64,000 nt of DNA, taken from NCBI GenBank assembly GCA_020637985.1, contig JACKJK010000006.1, forward strand, positions 259,554 through 323,553, given 5' to 3'. Positions 9,633 through 20,300 of the stretch are shown one piece after another. Origin of the DNA: Rhodobiaceae bacterium. GTDB taxonomy: Bacteria; Pseudomonadota; Alphaproteobacteria; Rhizobiales; Tepidamorphaceae. Position numbers and translations under genes: made by a program. Positions within the stretch are counted from its first letter, which is position 1. The number at the start of each line of letters is the position of its first letter. The notes beneath the pieces were generated by a model. The model saw only the letters and a list, made by a program, of their open reading frames with translations. It did no database searches and had not been told where the DNA came from.

Positions 9633-10568
9633 ATGAACTACCTGAAGACCGGCATGCTGCTCGCGGCGCTGACAGGGCTTTTCATGGCGATCGGCGCGGC
9701 GCTGGGCGGCCAGCAGGGCATGGTTATCGCCTTCGTCGTGGCGCTGGCGATGAATGCCTTCAGCTACTGGAATTCCGACAAGATGGTCCTGCGGATGTAT
9801 GGCGCGCGCGAGGTCGATGCGCGCACCGCGCCGGAGCTGCATCACATGGTTGGCGAGCTTGCGCGCAATGCCGGGCTGCCGATGCCGAAGGTCTACGTCA
9901 TCGACAATCCGCAGCCGAACGCCTTCGCGACGGGCCGCGATCCCGAACACGCCGCGGTGGCCGCGACGACCGGCATCCTGCACACGCTGTCGCGCGAGGA
10001 ACTCGCCGGGGTGATGGCGCACGAGCTTGCGCACATCAAGAACCGCGACACGCTGATCATGACGATCACAGCGACGATCGCCGGCGCGATCTCGATGCTT
10101 GCCAACTTCGCCATGTTCTTCGGCGGCAACCGCAATTCCAACAACGGCGGCGTCGGCATCGTCGGCACCATCGCCATCATGATCCTCGCCCCGCTGGGTG
10201 CGGCGCTGGTGCAGATGGCGATCAGCCGCACGCGCGAGTATGCCGCCGACCGCATGGGCGCGCAGATCAGCGGCAACCCGATGGCGCTCGCCGCAGCACT
10301 CGAGAAGATCGCCGGGGCGGCGCACCGCGTGCCCAACATGGCCGCCGAGCGCAATCCCGCGACCGCGCACATGTTCATCATCAATCCGCTTTCCGGCCAG
10401 CGCATGGACAACCTGTTTTCCACCCACCCCGACACCGGCAACCGGATCGCGGCGCTGGAGACACTGGCGCGCGAGATGGGCGGGCGCGGAGCCGCCAGTT
10501 CCGGCGGCGCGGCGAGTGGACCGTGGGGCCGACCGGGGCCGCGTCCGGGCGCTGGCCCATGGGGCTGA
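9633..10568 (+). CDS. htpX: Protease HtpX, membrane zinc metallopeptidase (M48B)
   Basis: A 311-residue inner-membrane protease for quality control of membrane proteins. Two N-terminal helices (about 8-24 and 28-45) precede the catalytic domain with HELAH (130-134) and the third zinc ligand Glu202 in TREYAADRMGA. A second hydrophobic pair lies at about 144-162 and 175-197. The C-terminus is a Gly/Pro/Ala-rich tail (about 290-311) that looks unstructured. The ATG at 9633 follows GGAG at 9620 with loose spacing. It is often under heat-shock or envelope-stress control; no such promoter was recognised here. Confidence 0.95.
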   Translation: MNYLKTGMLLAALTGLFMAIGAALGGQQGMVIAFVVALAMNAFSYWNSDKMVLRMYGAREVDARTAPELHHMVGELARNAGLPMPKVYVIDNPQPNAFATGRDPEHAAVAATTGILHTLSREELAGVMAHELAHIKNRDTLIMTITATIAGAISMLANFAMFFGGNRNSNNGGVGIVGTIAIMILAPLGAALVQMAISRTREYAADRMGAQISGNPMALAAALEKIAGAAHRVPNMAAERNPATAHMFIINPLSGQRMDNLFSTHPDTGNRIAALETLAREMGGRGAASSGGAASGPWGRPGPRPGAGPWG

Positions 10569-10675
10569 CGCAGGCAAGCGCCACGGCGCGGGATTGACCT
10601 TGGCGTGCAGATGGGATCGGTTGCGGCGCGCCGTGCGATAGCCGCGGCTCCATCCGTCTCCCCGCAAGGCTCCCG

Positions 10676-12040
10676 ATGAACCAAGGTCCGTCAGAACGCC
10701 GCAAGCCGCCGACCCGGCAGACGCCGGGCCTTGCCGCGCGCCAGATCGCCGCGCAGGTGGTCGATGGGGTGCTGCGACAGGGCAAGCCGCTCCACGAAAC
10801 GCTGGAGGGTGACCGCGCGCACGGCGTGTTCCGGCATCTCAATGCGCGCGACCGCGCACTTGTCACGATGCTGTGCCAGACGAGCCTTCGCCAGCTCGGG
10901 TTCCTGCGCGCCGTCCTGGCGCGGCGCCTCGACAAGGCGCTGCCGCGCCGTGCCGGGGCGACGGAGGCGATCCTGCTGGTCGCCGCCGCGCAGATCTATT
11001 TTCTCGATACACCCGCGCATGCCGCCGTCGACCTCGCCGTTCGCGATGCGGCTGGCGACCGTAACGCGCGGCATTTCCGCGCACTGGTCAACGCGGTGCT
11101 GCGGGCGATTGCCGCGGACCGGGAAGCAGCGGCGGAAGGGCTGGACGCACTTGAACTGAACACTCCGGCCTGGCTGCATGCGCGCTGGCAGCGCCAATAC
11201 GGGGCCGAGGTGGCGCGGAACATCGCGGCAGCCCATGCGCGGACGCCGCCGCTAGACCTGACGGTCAAGTCGGATGCGGATGGCTGGGCGCAGCGCCTTG
11301 GCGGTATCGTGCTGCCAACCGGAAGCGTGCGCATCGCCGATCCGCACGGCAGCATCGAACGGCTAGAGGGGTATGACGCCGGCGCGTGGTGGGTGCAGGA
11401 CGCAGCTGCGGCACTGCCCGCCCGCCTGCTCGGCGACGTGGCCGGCCTCGACGTTGCCGATCTCGCGGCGGCTCCCGGCGGCAAGACCGCGCAGCTTGCC
11501 CGGGCGGGCGCGCGGGTCACCGCGGTCGACCGGTCGCGGACGCGAATGGCGCGGCTTGCGGAGAACCTCGCACGCCTGAAGCTTGATGCCACAACCGTCG
11601 TTGCCGACATTGCGAAATGGCAGTCGGGCAAGAGCTTTGACGCCGTGCTGCTCGACGCGCCGTGTTCGGCCACCGGCACGATCCGCCGGCACCCCGATAT
11701 TCCCTGGCTGCGCAGGGACGGCGACTTCAAGGCGATGCAGGCGGTGCAGTCGGCGCTGATCGGGCGCGCAGCCGACCTGCTGAAACCGGGCGGCAGGCTG
11801 GTCTATGCAACCTGCTCGCTGGAGCGCGAGGAGGGCGAGGGGGCGGTTGCGGCCGCGCTCGATGCCGGCGCGCCGTTGCGCGTCGAGGCGATCGGGAGCG
11901 CGGAACTGCCGGGCCTGGCCGGGGCGGTCACGCCGGACGGCTACCTGCGCACGCGCCCCGACATGGCCTTCATCGGCAGCAATGGTGTGGAACATCCCGG
12001 CATGGACGGCTTTTTTGCAGCCCGGCTCATTCGCTGCTGA
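10676..12040 (+). CDS. rsmB: 16S rRNA (cytosine-5)-methyltransferase RsmB
   Basis: A 454-residue RNA methyltransferase that modifies C967 of 16S rRNA. The first 150 or so residues form a NusB-like RNA-binding domain (AARQIAAQVVDGVL, then LNARDRALVTMLCQTSLRQLG). The Rossmann domain follows with DLAAAPGGKTAQLA as SAM motif I. The two characteristic cysteines of m5C RNA methyltransferases are Cys330 (LDAPCSATG) and Cys380 (YATCSLEREEGE, the catalytic nucleophile in the family). Length is normal. It precedes the heparinase-like gene by 68 bp and purH further on, an arrangement common in Hyphomicrobiales. Confidence 0.95.
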   Translation: MNQGPSERRKPPTRQTPGLAARQIAAQVVDGVLRQGKPLHETLEGDRAHGVFRHLNARDRALVTMLCQTSLRQLGFLRAVLARRLDKALPRRAGATEAILLVAAAQIYFLDTPAHAAVDLAVRDAAGDRNARHFRALVNAVLRAIAADREAAAEGLDALELNTPAWLHARWQRQYGAEVARNIAAAHARTPPLDLTVKSDADGWAQRLGGIVLPTGSVRIADPHGSIERLEGYDAGAWWVQDAAAALPARLLGDVAGLDVADLAAAPGGKTAQLARAGARVTAVDRSRTRMARLAENLARLKLDATTVVADIAKWQSGKSFDAVLLDAPCSATGTIRRHPDIPWLRRDGDFKAMQAVQSALIGRAADLLKPGGRLVYATCSLEREEGEGAVAAALDAGAPLRVEAIGSAELPGLAGAVTPDGYLRTRPDMAFIGSNGVEHPGMDGFFAARLIRC

Positions 12041-12108
12041 TATCGGCAGGGCTAGGCTGGTGTGGCGATTCGCGGTCGCTGGATACCGATCGGAGGCTCG
12101 GACGGGAC

Positions 12109-13947
12109 ATGTCCGGCATTGGACGCAGCAGGAGTGCGGGCAAGGTTGCCGTCGGCAGGACCGCGGCGCTGCTGGGGGCAGCGCTGCGCCATGACCTGTG
12201 GCGGGCGCGGGCGCGCGTCCTGCGCAGCAGGCCCGTTTCGCTTGCGGCGGGGCGCGGTGCAGCACCGCTGCGGATCGCGCCGCCGGACATCCGGGCCGCC
12301 GATCCGGCGATCGCCGGCGAGTTCTACGCCGGACGCTACCCGCTCGACGGCCATGTCGTCACCTCGGTGGGTGGCGAGAGGCCCTTCGACATGCCAGATA
12401 CGCCGGCCGACTGGCGCAGCGCGCTGCATGGCTTCTCCTGGCTGCGGCACCTGCGGGCGGCGGGCAGCGATGTTGCCGCCGCCAAGGCGCGCAGCCTGGT
12501 CGCCGACTGGCTCGACGGCGGGCAATATGCCGATCCGCTGGCCTGGGGTGTGGAAACGACGGCGCGGCGTGTCATCTCCTGGCTCAGCCAGGCGCCGATG
12601 GTGCTCGATGGCGCCGACGACGCGTTCCATGCGCGGTTCCTGCGCAGCCTTGCTCACCAGGTCATGTTCCTGAAGCAGGCGGGCGCCGGAGGGCCTGCCG
12701 GCCAGCCGCGGCTTCTCGCCGCGATCGCCTGTGCCATGGCGAGCCTGTGCATGTCGTCGAAACCGGTCTGGCGCGAGCGTGCGGGCCGCAGGCTGGGCGC
12801 GGAGATCGACCGGCAGGTCTACCGCGACGGCGGCCATGTCAGCCGCGATCCCTCGATGGTGGCGGAAATCCTTCTCGATCTCATTCCGCTGCGCCAGACC
12901 TATCTCGCCAGTTCCGTCGATCCGCCGCTGCGGCTGATGAACGCGATCGAGCGGATGATGCCGATGGTCCGTTTCTTCCGGCATCGCGACGGCATGCTGG
13001 CGCGCTTCAACGGCACCGGCGCAAGCTCGACCGCCGACCTGGCGACGCTGCTGGCATATGACGATTCGCGTGGCGAGCCGCTGCGCAGCGCGCCGCACTC
13101 GGGTTACCAGCGGCTGATCGGGCTGGGCGCGACCGTGGTGATGGATACGGGCCTGCCGCCGCCGGCGGAGTTGAGCGGACACGCGCATGCCGGCACGCTG
13201 GCATTCGAGTTTTCAAGCAATGCCGGACCGATCATTGTCAATTGCGGCGCGACGCACCGGCTGGGATCGCGCTGGGCGGAGGTCTGCCGGGCGACCGCGG
13301 CGCATTCCACGGCGACACTCAACGACACCTCGTCGGCGCATTTCGCCTCTCGGCCGTGGATCGTAGAACGCTTCGGCGCGGCGATCGTGGACGGGCCGCA
13401 CCACGTCGGCGCTGAGCGCGCGGACGGCAGGGACTACCAGGAAACGCGCGCCAGCCACGACGGATACGCGGGGCGATTCGGGATCGTGCACGGGCGCAGC
13501 ATCGTGCTTGCCGAGGATGGCACGCGGCTCGACGGCGCGGACACCTTTGCATCCAGTGCATCCAGCGAAGGTGCTGCGGACGCGCGCTTCGCTATCCGCT
13601 TCCACCTGCACCCTGGCGTGCAGTGCAGCGTGACGGCGAGCGGCGGGCTGCAACTCCACATCGGCCGGCAGGTCTGGCAGTTCCTCGCCGATGGCGGCGT
13701 GCTGACGCTGGAGGAGAGCGTCCACGTCAACGGCCCGGAGGCGCCGCGGCGCACGCAGCAGATCGTGCTGTCGGGATCGTGCCTGCAATGCCCGGACGTC
13801 TACTGGTCCTTCGTGCGCAGCGATCATCGCGGCGCGCAGCCCGAAGGGCACGCCATTGAAGATGCAGCCATGCCGGGCACCGAAGCGGACGCCGCCGCTG
13901 GCTACGATACAGGTGCCGACCCGGAGGATAGACCTTCCGACCATTGA
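12109..13947 (+). CDS. Heparinase II/III family protein
   Basis: A 612-residue protein. The N-terminal half is an alpha-helical toroid (PADWRSALHGFSWLRHL, GVETTARRVISWLSQAP, RDGGHVSRDPSMVAEILLDL), and the C-terminal half holds the beta-sandwich lyase core with SGHAHAGTLAFEFS. This architecture is that of the heparinase II/III-like polysaccharide lyases. The conserved chromosomal copy next to purH is found across many alphaproteobacteria, where heparin is not a likely substrate; an endogenous uronic-acid-containing glycan is a guess. No signal peptide is evident in the first 25 residues, which are basic. Start ATG 12109 has GGAGG at 12092-12096, rather far away. The stop is 73 bp before purH. 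Confidence 0.82.
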   Translation: MSGIGRSRSAGKVAVGRTAALLGAALRHDLWRARARVLRSRPVSLAAGRGAAPLRIAPPDIRAADPAIAGEFYAGRYPLDGHVVTSVGGERPFDMPDTPADWRSALHGFSWLRHLRAAGSDVAAAKARSLVADWLDGGQYADPLAWGVETTARRVISWLSQAPMVLDGADDAFHARFLRSLAHQVMFLKQAGAGGPAGQPRLLAAIACAMASLCMSSKPVWRERAGRRLGAEIDRQVYRDGGHVSRDPSMVAEILLDLIPLRQTYLASSVDPPLRLMNAIERMMPMVRFFRHRDGMLARFNGTGASSTADLATLLAYDDSRGEPLRSAPHSGYQRLIGLGATVVMDTGLPPPAELSGHAHAGTLAFEFSSNAGPIIVNCGATHRLGSRWAEVCRATAAHSTATLNDTSSAHFASRPWIVERFGAAIVDGPHHVGAERADGRDYQETRASHDGYAGRFGIVHGRSIVLAEDGTRLDGADTFASSASSEGAADARFAIRFHLHPGVQCSVTASGGLQLHIGRQVWQFLADGGVLTLEESVHVNGPEAPRRTQQIVLSGSCLQCPDVYWSFVRSDHRGAQPEGHAIEDAAMPGTEADAAAGYDTGADPEDRPSDH

Positions 13948-14020
13948 CCTTGGCGTGCCGGCAGGCGACAGGCTTGCGCAACAAGGCCAAGCGCCACGCA
14001 CCGAACAGGGACCAGGAACC

Positions 14021-15607
14021 ATGCAAGACATCGTCAAGATCAGCCGCGCGCTTATTTCCGTGTCCGACAAGGAGGGGCTTCTGGCGTTTGCCGGCCGACT
14101 GGCCGCGGCGGGTGCGGATATCCTGTCCACCGGCGGGACGGCGCGGGCAATCGGCGAAGCCGGCATCGCGGTGCGCGACGTCGCCGACGTGACCGGATTC
14201 CCGGAAATGCTCGACGGGCGCGTCAAGACGCTGCATCCCGGCGTGCATGGCGGCATCCTCGCCGACCGCGCGAAGGAGGCGCACATGGACGCGATCGCGG
14301 CGCACGGCATCGCCCGCATCGACCTTGTCTGCGTCAACCTCTATCCCTTCGAGCAGACGATCGCGGGCGGGGCGGATTTCCGCAAGGCGATCGAGAATAT
14401 CGACATCGGCGGGCCGGCGATGATCCGGGCGGCGGCGAAGAACCATGCCGGTGTGGCGGTCGTCGTCGACCCGGCCGACTATGCCGGGCTGCTGGCGGAG
14501 ATCGAGAGCCATGGCGGCGTGACAAGCGAGACGCGGCGGCGGCTGGCGCACAAGGCGTTTGCGCGCACCGCCGCCTATGACGCGGCGATCTCGAACTGGT
14601 TCGCCGAGGTGCGCGGCGACGAGACGCCGGACTATCGCGCGCTCGGGGGAAAACGCGCGCAGAGCCTGCGCTACGGCGAGAACCCGCACCAGACAGCGGC
14701 CTTCTACCGCGCCGGGACGCGGCGCGAGGGCGTGGCGACGGCGCGCCAGCTGCAGGGCAAGGAGCTGTCCTACAACAACATCAACGACACCGACGCGGCG
14801 TTCGAGCTGGTGGCGGAATTTGACGCGGGCGAAAGCGCAGCCGTCGCCATCATCAAGCACGCCAACCCGTGCGGGGTGGCAACCGGGGCGAGCCTGGTCG
14901 AGGCCTATCGCGCCGCCTACGACTGCGACCGCACGAGCGCCTTCGGCGGCATCGTCGCGCTGAACCGGCCGCTGGACGCTGAAGCCGCGAAGGCGATCAC
15001 CGAGATCTTCACGGAGGTCATCATCGCGCCGGGTGCCAGTACGGAGGCGGCGGCGATCGTCGCGGCGAAGAAAAACCTGCGCCTGCTGGTGACGGACGGC
15101 CTGCCGGACCCGGCCGAGCCCGGCGTCTCCATCCGCACGGTCGCCGGGGGCTTCCTGGCACAGAGCCGCGACAACGGCCGCATCGGCGCGGGCGACCTGA
15201 AGGTGGTGACGAAGCGCCAGCCCGACGCGCGCGAACTCGCCGACATGCTGTTTGCGTGGCGGGTCGCCAAGCACGTCAAGTCGAACGCCATCGTCTATGC
15301 GCTGGACGGCACGACGGTGGGCATCGGTGCCGGGCAGATGAGCCGCGTGGACTCGGCGCGCATCGCCGCGCGCAAGGCCGATGATGCGGCGGAAGCCGCC
15401 GGGTGGGCCGCGCCGCGCACGAAAGGCTGCGTCGTTGCCTCCGACGCCTTCTTCCCCTTCGCCGACGGCCTGCTGAGCGCGGTTGCGGCGGGTGCGCGCG
15501 CCGTCATCCAGCCCGGCGGGTCGATGCGCGACGACGAGGTGATCGCGGCTGCCGACGAAAACGACATCGCCATGGTGTTCACCGGCATGCGCCATTTCCG
15601 TCACTGA
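14021..15607 (+). CDS. purH: Bifunctional AICAR transformylase / IMP cyclohydrolase
   Basis: A 528-residue cytosolic enzyme performing the last two steps of IMP synthesis. The N-terminal IMP cyclohydrolase (MGS-like) domain has SVSDKEGL, STGGTARAI, VKTLHPGVHGGIL and IENIDIGGPAMIRAAAKN. The C-terminal transformylase domain has QSLRYGENPHQTAAFY, the KHANPCG motif with the catalytic Lys-His pair, and KSNAIVYA near the end. The tail FTGMRHFRH is canonical. The ATG at 14021 follows ACCAGGAACC. It is followed by a UPF0145 gene on the same strand. Confidence 0.98.
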   Translation: MQDIVKISRALISVSDKEGLLAFAGRLAAAGADILSTGGTARAIGEAGIAVRDVADVTGFPEMLDGRVKTLHPGVHGGILADRAKEAHMDAIAAHGIARIDLVCVNLYPFEQTIAGGADFRKAIENIDIGGPAMIRAAAKNHAGVAVVVDPADYAGLLAEIESHGGVTSETRRRLAHKAFARTAAYDAAISNWFAEVRGDETPDYRALGGKRAQSLRYGENPHQTAAFYRAGTRREGVATARQLQGKELSYNNINDTDAAFELVAEFDAGESAAVAIIKHANPCGVATGASLVEAYRAAYDCDRTSAFGGIVALNRPLDAEAAKAITEIFTEVIIAPGASTEAAAIVAAKKNLRLLVTDGLPDPAEPGVSIRTVAGGFLAQSRDNGRIGAGDLKVVTKRQPDARELADMLFAWRVAKHVKSNAIVYALDGTTVGIGAGQMSRVDSARIAARKADDAAEAAGWAAPRTKGCVVASDAFFPFADGLLSAVAAGARAVIQPGGSMRDDEVIAAADENDIAMVFTGMRHFRH

Positions 15608-15634
15608 AACCGAACGCAATCCGGGGAAGATACC

Positions 15635-15958
15635 ATGCTGATGACCACGACCCATACGATCGAGGGGCACGCGATCGTGGAATACGCAGGCGTCGTCACC
15701 GGCGAGGCGATCCTCGGCGCCAACATCTTCCGCGACTTCTTCGCCTCGGTCCGCGACATCGTCGGCGGGCGTTCGGGCGCCTACGAGAAGGTGCTCAGGG
15801 AAGCGCGCGAGACCGCCCTTGCGGAAATGGCGGCGGAGGCGCGGGAGCGCGGCTGCAATGCCGTGATCGGCATCGATCTCGACTACGAGAACGTCGGCGC
15901 CGACGGCGGCGGCATGCTGATGGTCTCGGCTACGGGAACGGCGGTGCGGATCGACTGA
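15635..15958 (+). CDS. UPF0145 / YbjQ family putative heavy-metal-binding protein
   Basis: A 107-residue cytosolic protein matching YbjQ-type proteins: TTHTIEGHAIVEYAGVVTGEAILGANIFRDFFASVRDIVGGRSGAYEKVL, then RGCNAVIGIDLDYENVG (70-91). The family forms oligomeric rings; its biochemical role is unknown and the metal-binding label is only by similarity. It lies 27 bp after purH, probably in the same transcript, and its stop is only 2 bp from the convergent stop of the MFS gene, leaving no room for a separate terminator. Confidence 0.88.
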   Translation: MLMTTTHTIEGHAIVEYAGVVTGEAILGANIFRDFFASVRDIVGGRSGAYEKVLREARETALAEMAAEARERGCNAVIGIDLDYENVGADGGGMLMVSATGTAVRID

Positions 15959-15960
15959 CG

Positions 15961-17346
15961 CTACTCCCCGGCAGGCTCGGCGGCCGGGTAGGGAGTTGCC
16001 GCGAGCAGGGCCATGCCGAGCGCCAGGAACACGATGATGACGGCCATGCCGAGACGCGCCGATCCGGTGGCGGCGGTGATGCTGGCGACGGTGAAGGGGG
16101 CGAGGAACGAGGTGGCGCGCCCGGCGAGCGCGTAGAGGCCGAAGTAGCGGCCGGCGTCGGCAGGCGGCACGCTGCGCGCGAGATAGGAGCGCGAGGACGC
16201 CTGCACCGGGCCGAAGGCGAGGCCGATCAGCAGGCCGAATACGATGTAGGCCTTCTCCGCCGCCGTGGCGTAGAGTTCGCCGGAATCCGCCGTATCGAGC
16301 GCGACGAGACCGAACGCCGTGTAGCCCGGTCCCGTCGAGACGATGCCGAGGGTAGCGACGACGAGCGCGGCAAGCGCGAGCAGGACGACCGTTTTCGATC
16401 CGGCGCGCGTGTCGAGGACGCTGGCGATCATGTTGCCGGCGATCGCGGCGAGGTTGAGGATTATGCCGTAGAGGCCGATCTCGAAGATCTTCCAGTCGAA
16501 TATGGCGGCGGCGAAGGCACCGCCCAGCAGCAGCAGGGCGGCTACGCCGTCCTGGTAGATCATGCGGGCGACGAAGAAGCGGAAGATGCCGGCATGCCGG
16601 CGCGCCTCGCGTAGCGTCGCCGCCAGTTCGCCCAAGCCGATTCGCACGGCGGACGCCAGCGGCCGGATGCGTCGGACGTCGGGCGTGAACGCCATCATCG
16701 GCAGGATGAACAGCAGATACCATGCGGCCGCCAGCGGGCCGACCGCCCGGTCGCCCTCGAAGCGGGCGGGGTCGAGGCCGAAAGCCGGTTCGAGTCCGAG
16801 AACCGTGCGGCCGGTGTCCGGGCTGGCCGCGACGAAGGCGACCACGAACACCAGCAGGAGGAGGCCGCCGAGATAGCCGAGGCCCCAGGCGATGTTCGAG
16901 ATTCGTCCCAGATCCTGCCGGGCGACGAGTTGCGGCATCATCGAATCGTTGAACACGATGGAGAATTCCGCCGCCATCGTGGCCAGCGCGAAGAAGGCCA
17001 GCGGCCAGATCACGGGGCTTCCCGGTATTGCCCACCACAAGGCGACGAGCGAGCCGATCTTGATGACCGCAAGGCCGGCGATCCACGGCTTGCGCGGGCC
17101 CGCGGCATCGGCGATCGATCCCAGGACAGGCGACAACAGCGCGATCACGATGCCCGCTGCTGCAGCCGCGTAGCCCCACAGCGCCTGTCCCTGGGCAGGA
17201 TTCTCGGCAACCTGCGAGACGAAGTAGGGACCGAAGATGAAGGTGGTGACGACCGTGAAGAAGGGCTGCGCGGCCCAGTCGAACAGCATCCAGCCGGCGA
17301 GGCCGAGCCGGCCGACCCTGCCGGGTCTGGCTGAGGCTGCATCCAT
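15961..17346 (-). CDS. MFS transporter, UMF1 (Atg22-like) family
   Basis: A 461-residue polytopic inner-membrane protein with about 12 predicted helices. The opening GWMLFDWAAQPFFTVVTTFIFGPYF and the following LLSPVLGSIADAAGPRKPW are typical of the unknown major facilitator 1 group, related to yeast vacuolar Atg22. Substrates in bacteria are unknown; amino-acid or drug efflux is speculative. ATG 17346 places the start 26 bp downstream of the glutamate dehydrogenase stop, suggesting read-through from gdh. An alternative start at 17415 would overlap that gene. Confidence 0.85.
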   Translation of the reverse strand: MDAASARPGRVGRLGLAGWMLFDWAAQPFFTVVTTFIFGPYFVSQVAENPAQGQALWGYAAAAAGIVIALLSPVLGSIADAAGPRKPWIAGLAVIKIGSLVALWWAIPGSPVIWPLAFFALATMAAEFSIVFNDSMMPQLVARQDLGRISNIAWGLGYLGGLLLLVFVVAFVAASPDTGRTVLGLEPAFGLDPARFEGDRAVGPLAAAWYLLFILPMMAFTPDVRRIRPLASAVRIGLGELAATLREARRHAGIFRFFVARMIYQDGVAALLLLGGAFAAAIFDWKIFEIGLYGIILNLAAIAGNMIASVLDTRAGSKTVVLLALAALVVATLGIVSTGPGYTAFGLVALDTADSGELYATAAEKAYIVFGLLIGLAFGPVQASSRSYLARSVPPADAGRYFGLYALAGRATSFLAPFTVASITAATGSARLGMAVIIVFLALGMALLAATPYPAAEPAGE

Positions 17347-17371
17347 GCCGGCTTCCCCGCGGCCGCCCGGT

Positions 17372-20300
17372 TCAGTCGCGTGCGAGATCGGCGAACAGGC
17401 CGGCGGCGACAGCAAGCTTGGCGACGGTGAGTTCCGACTGGTTGAGTTCCTCCAGCGCGCTCCTGACGCGGGCGATCACCGTGCCGTGGCTTGCTTGCCA
17501 CTTCTCGATTGCCGCAGCGCCCTTGCCGCCACCCTGCACGAGACGGGCGGTGATGCGGCGCTGGGCCACGGACATGGCATCGATGGTGCGCGAAAGCGCG
17601 ATGCGTTCGTAGTAGTCGTCGAGGCGCAGGTCCTGCGCCTGGCGGATCAGCGGGCCGATCGAGAACATCTCGCCGATGGCATAGAAGGTCTCCGCGGCGG
17701 CGAGCAGGCTCGCCCCGGTGTCGTCGGCGACGCGGATGATGTCGGGGGCGCGCGACAGGAACAGCAGGCCGGCGATGTGGCCTGCGAGCGGCGCCGGCAG
17801 GCCTCCGGACACCAGTTGCTCGCGGCGGCGTTCGACCATGTTCCGGAATGCCGGGGGCAGCAGCTTGTCGAGAGCCCTGGCGATGGTTTCGATGCCCTTC
17901 TGGAAATGGGCGACCTTGTCGGCCAGGCCGCCGGTGGTGTCCTCGTTGCGCAGGAACCAGACCACGCTTGCGGTCAGAAGATCCTCGATTTCCGCATACA
18001 GCTCGAGCTGCAGGCGGCCACCGATCATGTTGTCGAGCTTGTCCAGCTCGGTGTTGAGCGCGGTCATCTGGAAGCCGTCGCGGGCAAGCGCGAAGGCGCC
18101 GGAAATCTCGTCGACGCTGGCGCCGGTCTCATCGCGCACGCGCGCCAGGAAGGTCGGGCCGCCACGGTTGATCATGCTGTTGGAGAGCATCGTGGCGATG
18201 ATCTCGCGGCGCAGGCGGTGGTTGGCGATGGCGTCGGGATACTTCTTCGACAGGGCCGGCGGGAAGTAGCGGCCGAGTTCGCGCCCCAGATAGGGGTCGT
18301 CGGGAATCGAGCTGGCGAGCAGCGATTCGTAGAGGTCGATCTTGGCGTAGGCAAGCAGGACGGCGGTTTCCGGCCGGGTCAGGCCGATGCCGCGCGCCGC
18401 CATGTCGGCGATCTGTGCGTCGCTGGGCAGGTTCTCGACGTCGCGGTCGAGCTTGCCGCGCTTTTCCAGGCCTCGCATCAGGCGCTGGGCGAAGCCGAGG
18501 TTCTGGCGCGCGCGGCGTTCGTCGAGGCTGAGTGCGAGCGTCTGCAGGTAGTTGTTGCGCAGGCACAAGCCGGCGACATCCTCGGTCATCGAGGCGAGGA
18601 ACTTGTTGCGTTCCGGGATCGTCAGCTCTCCGGCGCGCACGACCGTGCCGAGCGCGATCTTGATGTTGACCTCGAGGTCGGAGGAGTTGACGCCGGCGGA
18701 GTTGTCGATGGCGTCGGAGTTGACGCGTCCGTCCTTGCGCGCAAACGCGATGCGGGCAAGCTGCGTCATGCCGAGGTTGGCGCCTTCGCCGACCGCGGTG
18801 ACGCGCAGGTCGTCGGTGCTGATGCGGATGGCGTCGTTGGCGCGGTCGCCGACCTGGTCATCCGTCTCCTGGGGGCTGCGCACATAGGTGCCGATGCCGC
18901 CGAACCAGAGCAGGTCGGCCTTCGCCGACAGGATCGCCTTCATGACGTCCTGCGGCGTGGCCGTCTTGCCTGATAGACCAAGCAGGGCTTTCATCTCCGC
19001 CGAAACGGGGATCGCCTTGTCGGCGCGCGAGAAGACGCCGCCGCCCTTCGCGATCAGTTTCGGGTTGTAGTCCTTCCAGCTCGAGCGCGGCAGCTCGAAA
19101 AGGCGCTTGCGTTCGGCAAAGCTCTTCGCCGGGTCGGGATCGGGATCGATGAAGATGTCACGGTGGTCGAAGGCGGCGAGCAGGCGGATCTTCTGCGACA
19201 GCAGCATGCCGTTGCCGAAGACGTCGCCCGACATGTCGCCGACGCCGACGACGGTGAAGGGCGTCGTCTGGATGTCGATGTCCCTCTCGCGGAAATGCCT
19301 CTTGACGGCTTCCCACCCGCCGCGCGCGGTGATGCCCATCTTCTTGTGGTCGTAGCCGGCGGAACCGCCCGAGGCGAAGGCATCGCCGAGCCAGAACTCG
19401 TGGCCTTCGGAGATCGCGTTGGCGATGTCGGAGAAGGTCGCGGTCCCCTTGTCGGCGGCAACCACGAGGTAGGGGTCGTCGCCGTCGTGGCGCACGACCG
19501 AGGATGGTGGCTCGATGCGGTCGCCCTCGATGTTGTCGGTGATGTCGAGCATGCTGCCGACGAACAGCTTGTAGCAGGCGATGCCTTCCGCCTGGATGGC
19601 CTCGCGGTCGGCGCCGGCGGGCATCTGCTTGGGCACGAAGCCGCCCTTGGAACCGACGGGGACGATGACCGCGTTCTTCACTTGCTGGGCCTTGACCAGG
19701 CCGAGCACCTCGGTGCGGAAGTCCTGCGGCCGGTCGGACCAGCGCAGGCCGCCGCGGGCGATCTCGCCGAAGCGCAGGTGCACGCCCTCGACGCGCGGCG
19801 AATAGACGAAGATCTCGCGCAAGGGGCGCGGCTCGGGCATCGCCTCGACCTGGCGGCTGGCGATCTTGAAGGCGATCGTGTCGACCGGGTGACCATGCTG
19901 GTCGGTCTGGTAGAAATTGGTGCGCAGCATGGCGCGAACGATGTTGGCGAAGCGGCGCACGATGCGGTCGTCGTCGAGGCTCGGCACGCTTTCCAGCGCC
20001 GCCTCGATGCGGGCCATGACATCGGTCTCGGCCTTTCCGCGGGGCTCGCCGGTCTTCAGGCCAAGGGCCGTGTCGGGCCGGAAGCGGGCATGGAACAGGT
20101 CGACGAGGTGGCGGGCGATCGCCGAATTGCGCAGCAGCGCCTCCCACATGTAGTCCTGCGAGTAGGCGATGCGAACCTGGCGCAGGTAGCGGGAGACGGC
20201 GCGCAGCATGGCGACATCGCGCCAGGCTAGGCCGGCCCTGATCACCAGGCCGTTGTAACCGTCGTTCTCGGCACGGCCCTGGATCGTCGCCATGAAGGCG

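Noticed and set aside
13727..17179. A 1150-codon minus-strand frame across purH and the MFS gene
   Set aside because: It opposes purH and is out of phase with the MFS gene; both real genes have full family motifs. The frame is a shadow of third-position GC.
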